Notes: generated by a model not told the origin, from the sequence alone. DNA of 64,000 nt from Micromonospora cathayae (GCF_028993575.1 NZ_CP118615.1:4307001-4371000); one strand, 5' to 3'; shown: positions 27,488 to 37,050, numbered from the stretch's first letter. Numbers and translations: made by a program.

Positions 27488-28465
27488 TCATTCGGACGGC
27501 CGGTACCCGTCAGCCGTCGGGTCGACCAGGGCGACCCCGAGCCGGGTACGCCAGTAGAGCACCTCACGTCCCGACCGCCGTTTGGTCACCACCCCGGCGT
27601 CCAGCAGCACCCGCAGGTGGTCGCCGACCGACCCCAGCGGCAGCCCGGTGAGCGCGGCCAGGTGTGAGGTGCTCACCGGGCTGTCCAGGTGCCGCAGCAG
27701 GGTCGCCCGGTTCGGGCCGATCAGCCGGTCCAACGGGCCCGGCGCCGGCGGGACGACATCGGCCAGGATGCCCCGGGCCGGATAGACCATGCCGAACCGG
27801 GTGGGCCGGTCCCACACCACCCAGCCCCGGACGCAGTGCGCCGGCACGAACACCAGGTGTTCCGCCCGGTCGAGCGGCAGCGGCGGGGCGGGGTAGTCGT
27901 TGACCCGGAGGCGGCCCTCGCCGAGCCACCGCATGGTGCCCGCCAGGTCGGGGAAGACGCCCGCCCAGCCGTCGGCGCTGAGCCGGGAGGTACGCGCCAC
28001 CACGTCGGCCCGCAGCCGCTGCTCCCGTACCGGCCACTCCGGGCGCACGGTGTGCGTCCAGACCCAGTCGAGCAGGTACACCACCTCACCGGTGAGCCCG
28101 TCGGCGGCCAACACGTCGTCGAGCCGCCCCAGCCCGGTCGCGAGCAGGTCGGCGCGGATCTGCTCGTCCGGGCGCGTGGCGACGACCGCCAGCTCCTCGG
28201 CGAACGTCGGGGCGGCCGACGCGGGGGCCAGGGTGAGGAAGTCGGCCGTCCACCGGGGCGCGATCGCCGCCGCCAGCAACGCCCGCACGACCGGCCGCCG
28301 GGCCAGCATGTCCTGATACGCGGCCAGGTGCGGTCGTCGCCAGTCGTGCTGCCACGGGTGACGTGGACGGTGCAGGGCGCGCAGCGCGGCGACCGTGTCC
28401 GTCATCGGCGAGATGGTGAACCGGCTGCGCGCCAGCAGATCCACCGGAACCTGCCAGACGGACAT
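27488..28465 (-). CDS. ArsR-type winged-helix regulator with DUF5937-like domain
   Basis: 325 residues. The C-terminal third is an ArsR-like winged helix (RATLLRHLDSPVSTSHLAALTGLPLGSVGDHLRVLLDAGVVTKRRSGREVLYWRT); the N-terminal two thirds match the actinobacterial DUF5937 arrangement (SRFTISPMTDTVAALRAL at the start). Start ATG 28465 with GGAGG eight bases upstream. It is divergent from an MFS gene 58 bases away and probably represses it; ligand unknown. Confidence 0.88.
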   Translation of the reverse strand: MSVWQVPVDLLARSRFTISPMTDTVAALRALHRPRHPWQHDWRRPHLAAYQDMLARRPVVRALLAAAIAPRWTADFLTLAPASAAPTFAEELAVVATRPDEQIRADLLATGLGRLDDVLAADGLTGEVVYLLDWVWTHTVRPEWPVREQRLRADVVARTSRLSADGWAGVFPDLAGTMRWLGEGRLRVNDYPAPPLPLDRAEHLVFVPAHCVRGWVVWDRPTRFGMVYPARGILADVVPPAPGPLDRLIGPNRATLLRHLDSPVSTSHLAALTGLPLGSVGDHLRVLLDAGVVTKRRSGREVLYWRTRLGVALVDPTADGYRPSE

Positions 28466-28523
28466 GTTTCGCCTCCAGCCGTAACTCTACGCACCCGGTC
28501 CGTCGGATCTGAGGATCATCGGC

Positions 28524-29732
28524 GTGAGAACGTACACCCAGCTGTTCGCCGTCGGCGAGTTCCGCAACCTCTTCCTGGCCAACTGCGCGGGCATCGCCGC
28601 CCACACCAGCTCCGCGCTGGCCCTCGGTTCGCTGACCTACGCGGTGACCGGGTCGGCGGCCCTGACCGCGCTGAGCATGTTCGGAGCGCCGCTGGCCGCC
28701 GTGCTCGGCAGCGTGACCCTGCTGTCGGCCGCGGACAGCCTGCCGCCGCGCCGGGCGTTGACCCTCGGCGCGTCGGTCGCCCTGGCCGGCACGGCGGTCC
28801 AGGCCGTGCCGGGGCTGCCCATCGTGGTCCGGTTCGCCGTCATCCTGCTCGTCGCGTACCTCGGGTCGATCGTCGGTGGTGCCCGCTGGGCGCTACTCAA
28901 CGACATCCTGCCGGCCGGCGCGTACGTGCTGGCCCGGTCCACGATGAACGCCAGCGTCGGCGTGATGCAGATCGCCGGCTTCGGGGCGGGTGGTCTGTTG
29001 CTGACCTGGCTCACCCCGTACCAGGTGTTCCTGGTCGCGACCGCGCTGCGGGCGGTGGCCCTGGCGTTGACCTGGTTCGGCCTTCGGGAACGGCCGGCCC
29101 GCACCGACGCGCGGGCCTCGACGGCCCGGACCCTGCGCGTCAACCGGGAACTGTGGTCCGACCGTGGTCGGCGTGCGCTCCTGCTCAACCTGTGGCTGCC
29201 CAACGGTCTGGTCGTCGGCTGCGAGGCGCTGTTCCTGCCGTACGCGGGAGACCGGGCCGGCTTCCTCTTCGCCGCGGGCGCGCTCGGCATGCTGACCGGC
29301 GACGTGGTGGTGGGACGGTTCCTGTCCCCGGCGGCACGTCGGCGGTGCGTTCTGCCGCTGCGGCTGCTGCTGCCCCTGCCGTACCTCGCCTTCCTGCTGC
29401 AACCGAACCTGCCGGTGGCGATGCTGCTCGCGCTGGTCGCGTCGGTCGGCTTCGCGGCGTCGCTGCCGTTGCAGGAGTGGTTGATCGACCGGTCGCCGCC
29501 GCAGGTGCACGGTCAGGTGCTCGGCCTGCACCAGAACGGGATGCTGGTCGGGCAGGCGGTCTTCGCGGTGTTCGCCGGAGCGGTCGCCGACGTGGCCCCG
29601 ACGCATCTGGCGGTGGCGTTGCTGGCCGGTCTGTCGCTGGTCACGACGCTGCTGCTGACCCGGGGGCTGCGCCGGGCCGGGCCGGTGCCGCCGCCGGCCG
29701 TGGTGGCCGTCCCGGTGCCCGCCGACAGCTGA
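28524..29732 (+). CDS. MFS transporter
   Basis: 402-residue, about 12 hydrophobic segments, opening FAVGEFRNLFLANCAGIAAHTSSALALGSLTYAVTGS as in actinobacterial MFS efflux proteins. No substrate-specific motif is visible. The divergent ArsR-like regulator suggests ligand-induced export, for example of a drug or metabolite. GTG start. Confidence 0.9.
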   Translation: MRTYTQLFAVGEFRNLFLANCAGIAAHTSSALALGSLTYAVTGSAALTALSMFGAPLAAVLGSVTLLSAADSLPPRRALTLGASVALAGTAVQAVPGLPIVVRFAVILLVAYLGSIVGGARWALLNDILPAGAYVLARSTMNASVGVMQIAGFGAGGLLLTWLTPYQVFLVATALRAVALALTWFGLRERPARTDARASTARTLRVNRELWSDRGRRALLLNLWLPNGLVVGCEALFLPYAGDRAGFLFAAGALGMLTGDVVVGRFLSPAARRRCVLPLRLLLPLPYLAFLLQPNLPVAMLLALVASVGFAASLPLQEWLIDRSPPQVHGQVLGLHQNGMLVGQAVFAVFAGAVADVAPTHLAVALLAGLSLVTTLLLTRGLRRAGPVPPPAVVAVPVPADS

Positions 29733-29837
29733 CCCCGGCACCGCCCGGTCGCGCCCGCTGCCGGGCAGTGCCGGGTACCGCCGCGGTGGGGGACGCGATG
29801 GCCGGGTCACCGTCCCGCCCTCACCACGGTCGACTGG

Positions 29838-29903
29838 TGGGGCCGGTCGCCCTGACCACCGGCCGGCTGGCGGGGCCGGTCGCGCTGACCACCCGGCGGG
29901 CTG
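29838..29903. repeat. two-copy ~33-base tandem repeat
   Basis: GGGGCCGGTCGCCCTGACCA and GGGGCCGGTCGCGCTGACCA start two adjacent imperfect copies (with CCGGCGGGCTGG-type tails) between the convergent MFS and permease genes. A weak third half-copy precedes them. No gene; possible hairpin/terminator arm. Confidence 0.5.
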
Positions 29904-29913
29904 GTGCGGTCGG

Positions 29914-31146
29914 TCAGCCGGACCCGGGGACCAGCAGGGCGGCGACGCCGGCGGTGGTGGCCAGGACGGCGAGCACGGCGCTGGTGGCCACGAACCGGCC
30001 CAGCGGGATGGCGACCCCGGCGGCCCGGCAGCGCTCGTACCAGATCAACGTGGCCAGCGACGCCCACGGGGTGGCGAGCGCGCCGACGTTGGTCCCCACC
30101 AGCAGGGCCAACAGCTGGGTGTGGTGGCCGGCGGCGATGACCGCCTCGCCGGCCACGTACGCGGGCAGGTTGTTGACCACGTTGGCGACCAGCGCGCCGA
30201 CGGCGCCGGCCCGCAGCGCCCCCTCGGCGCCCGGGTCGGTGCCGATCAACGTGCCCGTCACGGTGTCCAGCCCGTGCCGGCCGATGGTCTGCACCACCAG
30301 GAACAACCCGGTGACGAAGACCAGCAGCCGCCACGGGACCAGCCGGAGTCCCAGGCTGCGCCGGGCGCGGACCACGAACCCGGCGACCAGGATCGCGGCG
30401 GCCACCGCGGAGGCGAGCCCGATCTCGACCCCGGCGAGGATCCCGGCGACGAACAGCAGGCAGGCGACGAGCGCGGTGCGGTAGAGGACGGGATCTGCCG
30501 GCACGTGCGGCGGCGGTGGCACGAACGGATCGGCGACGGCCCGCGCCGGCCGCCAGTACCACCACCAGAGCAACACCATGGTGACCGCGATGGCGACCAG
30601 CTGCGGCCACCACATCCGGGCCGCCCACGGCACCGGGGCCAGCCCGATCCGGTCGCTGGCCAGGATGTTGGTCAGGTTCGACACGGGCAGCAGCAGGCTC
30701 GCCGTGTTGGCCAGCCACACCGTGGTCATCGCCAGCGGGGCCGGCGGCACGCCGAGCCTGCCGGCCAGGGCGATCATGACCGGGGTGAGCAGGACGGCGG
30801 TGGTGTCCAGGTTGAGCACGATCGTGGTCACCGAGGCGAACCCGACGCAGAGCCAGAACAGCGCGCGGAGGTTGCCCCGGGCGGTGATCGCCACCCGTGC
30901 GGCGAGCGCGTCGAACACCCCGGCCACCGCGGTCAGTTCGGCCAGCACCACCACCGTGCCGAGGAAGACCAGGATCGGCAGGATCCGGCGTACGGTGGCC
31001 TCGGCGTCGGCGCGGGGGAGGAGCCCGGTGAGGACGCAGAGCACACCGCCGGCGAGCAGCCCGACCGCGACCCAGTCCAGTACGTGCAGCCGGCCCCAGC
31101 GGGAGCGGTCGGGGGCGCCCGACGGCGGCACACCGGTGCTTTCCAC
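29914..31146 (-). CDS. SLC13/ArsB-family ion permease
   Basis: About 410 residues with ten or more hydrophobic segments of the ArsB/NhaD/SLC13 fold: LPILVFLGTVVVLAELTAVAGVFDAL, TTIVLNLDTTAVLLTPVMIALA, ANTASLLLPVSNLTNIL (the first SNT-type loop) and ANVVNNLPAYVAGEAVIAAG ... GTNVGALATPWASLATLIW (the second). It moves an anion (arsenite, or a dicarboxylate with Na+); no arsenic genes are nearby. The GTG at 31146 leaves a short N-terminus before the first helix; other in-frame starts lie up to 31242. Confidence 0.87.
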   Translation of the reverse strand: MESTGVPPSGAPDRSRWGRLHVLDWVAVGLLAGGVLCVLTGLLPRADAEATVRRILPILVFLGTVVVLAELTAVAGVFDALAARVAITARGNLRALFWLCVGFASVTTIVLNLDTTAVLLTPVMIALAGRLGVPPAPLAMTTVWLANTASLLLPVSNLTNILASDRIGLAPVPWAARMWWPQLVAIAVTMVLLWWWYWRPARAVADPFVPPPPHVPADPVLYRTALVACLLFVAGILAGVEIGLASAVAAAILVAGFVVRARRSLGLRLVPWRLLVFVTGLFLVVQTIGRHGLDTVTGTLIGTDPGAEGALRAGAVGALVANVVNNLPAYVAGEAVIAAGHHTQLLALLVGTNVGALATPWASLATLIWYERCRAAGVAIPLGRFVATSAVLAVLATTAGVAALLVPGSG

Positions 31147-31340
31147 AGGGCCGAACGCTACCCGCACCCCGGGTACCGGAAGCGGGAACGGCCGGCCGCG
31201 CCGGCGACGAACCGCCCGGCCACCCGGACGCCGTCCCCGCATCCGACGGACCAGCCGGGCCGGTCCCGGCGCGGAGCCTCCGCCCGCCGTCCCGCCCGAC
31301 GGGGCGGCGGGACGCGGGCGCGACGGTTACGGGACCACGG

Positions 31341-32555
31341 TCAGCGAAGCTTCCGGAAGAACCGGCGGACGTCCTCGACGAGCAGGTCGGGTGCCTCCAT
31401 GGCGAGGAAGTGCCCACCCCGGTCCAGTTCCGTCCAGTGCACGACGTGGTGGTCGCGTTCGGCCCAGCGGCGGACGGTGACGTCGTGGGTGGACACCAGG
31501 ACCCCGGTGGGCACGCCCCGGCCGGTCGCCCGGTCCCGGTCGTCGCCCCCGCCCCATGCCCCGTCGCCAGCGGACGTCTCCGCGTCGCCGGCCCAGGCCC
31601 CACCGGCGTCGGCGGACATCTCCTCGTAGTAGACCTGGGCGGCGGAGGCGGCGGTGCCGGTCAGCCAGTAGATCGACACCTCGGTGAGGATGCGGTCGCG
31701 GTCGATGCTGTCCTCGGGCAGACCGTGCGGCGGGTCGGTGAGCTCCTTGAACTTCTCGACCATCCAGGCGAGCTGGCCGACCGGTGAGTCGTGCAGCCCG
31801 TACGCCACGGTCTGCGGGCGTTTGGCGTTGCACTGCAGGTAGCCGTCGTTGAAGTCCTGCATCGCCTGCCAGCGCCGCTGCTCGACCTCGCTGAGGCCGT
31901 CCAGTTCGCCGTCCGCGCCGACCGGGAACGTGACCATCGCGTTGACGTGTACGCCGATGACCTGCTCCGGAGCCTGCCTGCCCAGCTCCGGCGCGACCCA
32001 CGAGCCGGTGTCGTACCCCTGGACGCCGTACCGTTCGTAGCCGAGCCGGGCCATCAGCTGCCGCAGCACGCCGGCCATCCGGGCCGCGTCCATTCCCGGC
32101 CCGGCCAGCGGGGTGGAGAACCCGAAGCCGGGCAGCGACGGGATCACCAGGTGGAAGGCGTCGGTGGGGTCGCCCCCGTGGCCGCGCGGGTCCGACAGCG
32201 GCCCGGTCACGTCGAGGAAGTCCACCACCCCGCCGGGCCAGCCGTGCAGCAGGACCAGCGGTACGGCGTCCGGCTCGGGCGAGGGTACGTGCAGGAAGTG
32301 CAGATGCTGGCCGTCGACGACCGTCGTGTACTGCGGGTGCCGGTTGAGGGCCGCCTCGTGCGCCCGCCAGTCGTAGCGGGTACGCCAGTACTCGGCGATC
32401 TCCTTCAGGTACGCCACCGGAACGCCGCGACTCCAGCCGACGCCCGGCAGCTCGTCGGGCCAGCGGGTGTTGCCCAGCCGGGCGACCAGGTCGTCGAGTT
32501 GGGTCTGCGGGACGGCGATGCGGAACGGGCGGACGCCCGGGTGCGGCTCGGTCAT
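31341..32555 (-). CDS. epoxide hydrolase (EHN plus alpha/beta hydrolase)
   Basis: 404 residues. N-terminal EHN domain ([34 protein letters not shown]), then an alpha/beta hydrolase with oxyanion [13 protein letters not shown], nucleophile Asp in [15 protein letters not shown], and a C-terminal His in [15 protein letters not shown]. Converts an epoxide to a diol; substrate unknown. Divergent from a WYL regulator gene, 63 bases between starts. Confidence 0.92.
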   Translation of the reverse strand: MTEPHPGVRPFRIAVPQTQLDDLVARLGNTRWPDELPGVGWSRGVPVAYLKEIAEYWRTRYDWRAHEAALNRHPQYTTVVDGQHLHFLHVPSPEPDAVPLVLLHGWPGGVVDFLDVTGPLSDPRGHGGDPTDAFHLVIPSLPGFGFSTPLAGPGMDAARMAGVLRQLMARLGYERYGVQGYDTGSWVAPELGRQAPEQVIGVHVNAMVTFPVGADGELDGLSEVEQRRWQAMQDFNDGYLQCNAKRPQTVAYGLHDSPVGQLAWMVEKFKELTDPPHGLPEDSIDRDRILTEVSIYWLTGTAASAAQVYYEEMSADAGGAWAGDAETSAGDGAWGGGDDRDRATGRGVPTGVLVSTHDVTVRRWAERDHHVVHWTELDRGGHFLAMEAPDLLVEDVRRFFRKLR

Positions 32556-32618
32556 GTCCGGGACGCTACGACCCGGTTAGGGCGGGTACGGTCCTAAGCT
32601 GCTGGCATCCTCGGGAGC

Positions 32619-33578
32619 ATGCGGGAAACCTCGGCGCGGCTGCTCCGGCTGCTCGCGCTGCTCCAGACACCTCGGGACTGGTCCGGCGCGGAACTGGCCG
32701 GCCGGCTCGGGGTCACGCCCCGCACGGTGCGCCGGGACGTGGAGCGGCTCCGTGAGCTCGGCTACCCGGTCCACGCCGTGCGCGGCATCGCCGGGTACCG
32801 GCTCGGGGCCGGGGCGGCCCTGCCACCGCTGCTGCTCGACGACGACGAGGCGGTCGCCGTCGTGGTCGGTCTGCGCACGGCGGCGGGCGGCCCGGTCGCC
32901 GGGATCGGGGAGACGTCCCTGCGCGCGCTGGCCAAACTCGAACAGGTGCTGCCGGCCCGGCTGCGGCACCGGGTGGACACGTTGAACGCCGTTCTGGTCC
33001 ACACCGGCGCGCCGCCGTGCCCGCAGGTGTCGGGCCGTACGCTGATGGCCGTCGCCGACGCCTGCCGGCGACACGAGCGGCTGCGGTTCGACTACACCAG
33101 CACCCGGAGCGGGACGGCCGTGCGGACGGTGGAACCGCACCACCTGGTCAGCTTCGGCCGCAGGTGGTATCTGATCGCCTTCGACACCGACCGCCAGGAC
33201 TGGCGTACCTTCCGGGTGGACCGGCTGGTGCCCCGCGCCCCCACCGGACCGCGTTTCCCGCCCCGGCGGCTGCCGCACGGCGACCCCGCCACCTATCTGG
33301 CGTACCAGCTGTCCGCCCGGGCCTGGCCCTGCCAGGCGACGGTCACCCTGCACGAGCCGGCCGAGGCGGTCGCCGACCGGCTCTGGCCGGGCATGGGCGT
33401 ACTGGAACCCGTCGACGACGGTAGTTGTCTGCTGCACCTCGGGGCGGACACGCCCACCGACCTGGCCTGGATGATCACGTCGATGAACGTCGACTTCACC
33501 CTCGGCCACGGTCCACCACCCGGGCTCGCCGAGGCTCTCCGCGCCCAGGCCGACCGCTGCCTCCGCGCGCTGGGGTAG
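32619..33578 (+). CDS. WYL-domain transcriptional regulator (HTH_11)
   Basis: 319 residues. HTH_11 at residues ~5-55 (RLLALLQTPRDWSGAELAGRLGVTPRTVRRDVERLRELG), WYL ligand domain in the middle (RRHERLRFDYTSTRSGTAVRTVEPHHLVSFGRRWYLIAFDTDR) and a WCX tail. Probably controls the divergent epoxide hydrolase gene. Confidence 0.92.
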   Translation: MRETSARLLRLLALLQTPRDWSGAELAGRLGVTPRTVRRDVERLRELGYPVHAVRGIAGYRLGAGAALPPLLLDDDEAVAVVVGLRTAAGGPVAGIGETSLRALAKLEQVLPARLRHRVDTLNAVLVHTGAPPCPQVSGRTLMAVADACRRHERLRFDYTSTRSGTAVRTVEPHHLVSFGRRWYLIAFDTDRQDWRTFRVDRLVPRAPTGPRFPPRRLPHGDPATYLAYQLSARAWPCQATVTLHEPAEAVADRLWPGMGVLEPVDDGSCLLHLGADTPTDLAWMITSMNVDFTLGHGPPPGLAEALRAQADRCLRALG

Positions 33579-33903
33579 CACACCTGGCCGGGTGCGCCGA
33601 GGGTGACCGGGACGGGCCGGAAGTCGTTCGGCCGGTGTCGCCGTGCGGTGGCCCCGGGTACGACCGTCCCGGGGCCACCAGCGCCAGGGCGCGGGACGAC
33701 CGGTCGCGGTGGGCGGTGGATCTGCCCCACCTGGCCGGCTGCCCCGACGGGGGCGGCAACGCACGCTGCCGACAGCTTGCGTGTCCCCCGTTCCGCTCCC
33801 GCTCGCCGTTGGCGCTCGTCGCCCGACCGACCGATACGGATTCGACACCTGGCGGCCGCCCGGGACGCTTTGCGCCACTGGCGTCGTCCGCTACGGTGTC
33901 ACT
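33579..33903. other. non-coding leader before the XRE gene
   Basis: No gene supported. GC-rich with PstI-like and CCGGG-rich patches; GCTACGGTG appears at about 33890 and again at about 33981, flanking the inverted repeat described next. Confidence 0.35.
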
Positions 33904-33969
33904 GCCACAATAGTTGTCGGGCGCGCTCAAGTGAAGCATGGGCCCGCTGGCTTCTGCAACTATTGTGGC
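33904..33969. promoter_or_regulatory. long inverted repeat GCCACAATAGTTG / CAACTATTGTGGC upstream of XRE gene
   Basis: Perfect 13-base inverted repeat (33904-33916 and 33957-33969) with a 40-base spacer, about 55 bases upstream of the XRE start. The right arm plus flank, CAACTATTGTGGCCGG, recurs as CCACTATCGTGGTCGG at 35156 in front of the ImmA/IrrE gene. TATTGT/TATCGT could also be -10 elements, so promoter and operator are both possible readings. Confidence 0.65.
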
Positions 33970-34022
33970 CGGCGCGGGCTCGGCTACGGTGGTCGTCGGA
34001 GGCTCGATCGGGAAGGGTGGTC

Positions 34023-34433
34023 ATGACCGACGCTGGTGGAGCCGACGGGTCGAGTTCCTTCGCCGCCCGGCTGCGGCACCTGTTCGACACGCACCGCAAA
34101 CCGGGCACGGGCAAGCCGTTCTCGCCGGACGAGGTCGCCAGGGCGACCGGCCTGTCCACCAGTTACCTCAACTACCTCCTCAGAGGAGAGCGGGACAACC
34201 CCTCCCGGTCCGCCATCCAGCAACTGGCAAACTTCTTCCGGGTCGAGCCGAACTTCTTCTTCGATCCCGTCGCCGACACCGAGGCCGTCAATGACCCGGA
34301 CCTGGAGACGATCACCGTGCTTGCCCGTCGGATGCCCCCGGGCGCACCACGGGCGAGCCTCCGCGCGATCGTCGAGCAGGTCGCCGCGCTGGAGGCGCAG
34401 AGCAAGGCGCGCCGGGACCGCTCGGACCCGTAG
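34023..34433 (+). CDS. XRE-family helix-turn-helix regulator
   Basis: 136 residues. HTH at residues ~10-75 (FAARLRHLFDTHRKPGTGKPFSPDEVARATGLSTSYLNYLLRGERDNPSRSAIQQLANFF) followed by a helical tail (LARRMPPGAPRASLRAIVEQVAAL). GAAGGG precedes the ATG. It resembles the regulators coupled to ImmA/IrrE metallopeptidases and MAB_1171c membrane proteins in actinomycetes, and the matching DNA repeat before both genes supports that this protein binds both. Confidence 0.88.
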   Translation: MTDAGGADGSSSFAARLRHLFDTHRKPGTGKPFSPDEVARATGLSTSYLNYLLRGERDNPSRSAIQQLANFFRVEPNFFFDPVADTEAVNDPDLETITVLARRMPPGAPRASLRAIVEQVAALEAQSKARRDRSDP

Positions 34434-34445
34434 GTCGCCGCGGCG

Positions 34446-35045
34446 TCACCGCAGCACCAGGAACGTCGGGATCGCCACGAGCAGACCCACCACGGTGCCG
34501 GCGGTCACCTGGGCCACGGTGTGGTCCCGCAGGCGCACCCGCGACCAGCCGACGAGCGCCACCACGGGCGCCGTGACGAGCAGCGCCGGCCCGAACGTGA
34601 TCACGAGCACCGCGGCCGAGCCCGCGGCCACCGCGGCGTGGATGCTGAGCTTCCACACGAGGTTCGCCGCCGTCACCGCCACGCCGAGAACGAACATCAC
34701 GACCACCATCGCGGTGACCGGACGCGGGGCGCCGAGGCCGATCATCAGCGACAACCCGACCAGGACGGACAGCAGGCCGTACGCCAGCGGCCTTCTGCGC
34801 TGTTCGCGTACCCGGATGTGGTGGTCGGTCAGCCGGCCCCGGCGTACGCCCCACCAGATCAACGTGTTGGGGACGACGGAACAGAACAGCGCGCCGACCA
34901 ACGCCCATCCCAGGCCGTTGCCGACGGGCGACACGCTGGCCACCCCGATGACGATGGGCATGACCGCGGCCAGCAGTGCCGGCGCGAACACCTCCGTCAC
35001 CGCGCGGGCCACCCGGAGGGTCGGCCGGTGGCCCCGGTCGTCCAT
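34446..35045 (-). CDS. PAP2-like membrane protein (degenerate phosphatase motifs)
   Basis: About 199 residues, five to six membrane segments. Motifs near the PAP2 phosphatase consensus: REQRRRPLAYG (K/R-x6-RP), SIHAAVAAG in place of PSGH, and SRVRLRDHTVAQV, an SR-x5-H-x3-Q in which the final Asp is replaced by Gln. So it belongs to the PAP2 fold but may have altered or no activity. Start at 35045 has AGGA close upstream; 35066 is an alternative. It sits antisense between the XRE and metallopeptidase genes. Confidence 0.7.
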   Translation of the reverse strand: MDDRGHRPTLRVARAVTEVFAPALLAAVMPIVIGVASVSPVGNGLGWALVGALFCSVVPNTLIWWGVRRGRLTDHHIRVREQRRRPLAYGLLSVLVGLSLMIGLGAPRPVTAMVVVMFVLGVAVTAANLVWKLSIHAAVAAGSAAVLVITFGPALLVTAPVVALVGWSRVRLRDHTVAQVTAGTVVGLLVAIPTFLVLR

Positions 35046-35154
35046 GACATCCTGCACGCCCCGCATTCTGCCCGCACCGGGCCGCCGGTCCACCGCCGGA
35101 CGGGACCGACCCCCCGCCCGGGTGGTTCGGCGTCGGTGCCGCGCGCCCGGGTCC

Positions 35155-35180
35155 GCCACTATCGTGGTCGGGCGCGGAGC
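35155..35180 (+). promoter_or_regulatory. repeat CCACTATCGTGGTCGG upstream of ImmA/IrrE gene
   Basis: CCAC-TATC-GTGG palindrome followed by TCGGGCGCGG, matching the repeat near 33904-33979 in at least 13 of 16 core positions. It lies about 110 bases before the metallopeptidase start. Confidence 0.55.
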
Positions 35181-35271
35181 CCGCCGACCGCCATCGGATC
35201 CGGGCAGGCCAGGTCAGGCGGTGGGCACGGGAAGGTCGCGGTCGGGGCTCGTACGGGAGGACCAGCAGACG

Positions 35272-35789
35272 ATGTGGCAGCAGCGGCGTCAGGTGCAGAA
35301 ACTCATCCGTCAACTCGATGTCGGCCTGCCGGCGCCGTTGACCCTGCACGGGCTGCTGTCCTCCCTGGAGGCCGCGCGGGGCCGGCGCATCCAGATCGTC
35401 GCCATGACCATCGACGAGCACACCGGGCCGTGCGGGCTGTGGGTGGCGACCGCGGAGACCGACTACGTGCTGTACAACCGGGATTCCTCCCCGGTGCTGC
35501 GGACCAGACGATCCTGCACGAGCTGATGCACATCGCGTTGCGGCACACCGGGAAGGCGGTGCTGTCGGGGGTGGCCGGGCTCGCGGACTCGCTCGGCCCG
35601 GCGGCGGCCGACGTGCTGCTCGCCCGTACCCGGTCGACCTTCCACGAACGGCAGGAACACGACGCCGAGCTGCTGGCGACCTACCTCGGCGCCCGGCTGG
35701 ACACCGGCGACCAGGTCGGGGGCTTCGACGACCTCACCGACGAGACGGCCGCGGTGATGTACCGGATCGCCGCGACGTTGGCCGACTAG
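35272..35789 (+). pseudogene. ImmA/IrrE-family metallopeptidase gene with a -1 frameshift
   Basis: The frame starting at ATG 35272 (GGGAGG 11 bases upstream) encodes ~77 residues ending ...TDYVLYNRDSSPVLR. At about 35499-35503 the coding frame moves by one base; the other frame continues DQTILHELMHIALRHTG to a TAG at 35789. Inserting one G in CGGACC restores a single ~172-residue protein with the zinc motif HELMH and a third ligand region (ERQEHDAELLATYL). ImmA/IrrE proteases cleave regulators of the XRE type. Either a real mutation, a sequencing error in a G-run, or (less likely) programmed -1 shifting; as written the first frame stops at 35526. Confidence 0.8.
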
Positions 35790-35802
35790 GCGGGGCAGAC
35801 GC

Positions 35803-37050
35803 ATGCTGGTGACGGTGGGACATGTCGCGGCGATGGTGGTCGCCGCGGTGGCGTTCGTCGTCAAGCTGGGAGCGTTGCGGCGTGACCCGTCGAACCCGAA
35901 GATCCAGGCGAGTCTGGGGATCTGCCTGGGCTGCGGGTTCGCCGTCACCGCGGGCTGGGCCCCGGTGCACAGCCTGATCGACGGGGTGTCCGGGGTGCCG
36001 AACCTGGCCAAGCCCGTCGAGCACGGTTCGGCGCTGATCACGGCAACCGCGATCCAGTTCCTCTTCCTGCACCTGGGGGATCCGCACCGGGCACGCCGGT
36101 TGATGCGGCGGCGGCTGGTGTTCTTCGCCGTCGTCCTCACCGTGATGATCACGATGTTCCTGGCCGCCGGCTTCACCGAGTCGGAACCGCTGCACTTCGC
36201 CGAGCGGTACGGCGACATGCCGCAGGTCATCGTCTACATGCTCGCCTTCCTGGCGTATCTCGGTACCTCCGTGCTGGACATCCTGCGGATGTCGCTCGGC
36301 TACGCGCGGTACGCCGGCACCCGGCTCAAGATCGTCATGCGGCTGCTGAGCGCGGGCGCGGTGTTCGGTGCGGCGTTCGTGGCGCACAAGGCGCTGTTCC
36401 TCGCCCTGAAGCTGGCCGGGGTGGCACCTCCCTGGCCCGAACCGGTCGTGACGCAGGGGCTGATCACGATGTCGGTCGGGCTGATCTGCTCGAGTTTCGT
36501 CCTGGCGACCGTCTGGCGGACCGTGGACGGTGTCCGCGCCTGGCCCCGCCGCCGGGCGATGTACCGCGACCTGCATCCGCTGTGGTACCTGCTGTACCGG
36601 GCGGTTCCCAGCATCGCGCTGCACGCGCCCCGCCGACCGCGGCGGAACCCCTGGTGGGTGTGGGGCGTCGGACCACGGCTGTACCGCCGGTGCGTGGAGA
36701 TCGGCGACGGCCTGCAGGCGTTGGGGCCGCGGGACGCGCGGGTGGCGGCCGTGGCGCGTCGTCGGGCGGTCGAGGCCGGTTGGGACGACGTCCGCGCGAC
36801 CGCCGCCGGCGAGGCCGCCGCGATCCTGGCCGCCGTGCGCCGGCTCGAGCAGGGCCGGGTCACCGCTCAGGAGGTCGAGCCCGGTCTGGAGCCGTTGTCG
36901 GGCAGGCTGGCGCATGCCGACGTGGACGCCGATGCCCGCCGGCTCGCGTCGATATCCACCGCACTGCGGGAGGACCTGGTCCGTGACGCGGTCGCCGGGG
37001 GACTCGGGAACCCGTCCGGGACGGGTGGTCGGCGTACCGCTGCCGGGTGA
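35803..37050 (+). CDS. MAB_1171c/DUF6545-type membrane protein
   Basis: 415 residues. Seven hydrophobic segments in the first ~250 residues (for example VTVGHVAAMVVAAVAFVVKLGAL, LVFFAVVLTVMITMFLAAGF, VIVYMLAFLAYLGTSVLDI), then a soluble C-terminal region with DLHPLWYLLYRAVPSIAL and RRCVEIGDGLQAL...RARRRAVEAGWDDV-like helices, the DUF6545 pattern. Called a putative transporter in some annotations, but no transport function is shown. It starts 13 bases after the ImmA/IrrE frame and should form one transcript with it. Confidence 0.82.
   Translation: MLVTVGHVAAMVVAAVAFVVKLGALRRDPSNPKIQASLGICLGCGFAVTAGWAPVHSLIDGVSGVPNLAKPVEHGSALITATAIQFLFLHLGDPHRARRLMRRRLVFFAVVLTVMITMFLAAGFTESEPLHFAERYGDMPQVIVYMLAFLAYLGTSVLDILRMSLGYARYAGTRLKIVMRLLSAGAVFGAAFVAHKALFLALKLAGVAPPWPEPVVTQGLITMSVGLICSSFVLATVWRTVDGVRAWPRRRAMYRDLHPLWYLLYRAVPSIALHAPRRPRRNPWWVWGVGPRLYRRCVEIGDGLQALGPRDARVAAVARRRAVEAGWDDVRATAAGEAAAILAAVRRLEQGRVTAQEVEPGLEPLSGRLAHADVDADARRLASISTALREDLVRDAVAGGLGNPSGTGGRRTAAG

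Noticed and set aside
29807..31603. 598-codon minus-strand frame over the permease and the intergenic repeat
   Set aside because: Out of frame with the membrane protein; Arg/Pro/Gly-rich shadow.
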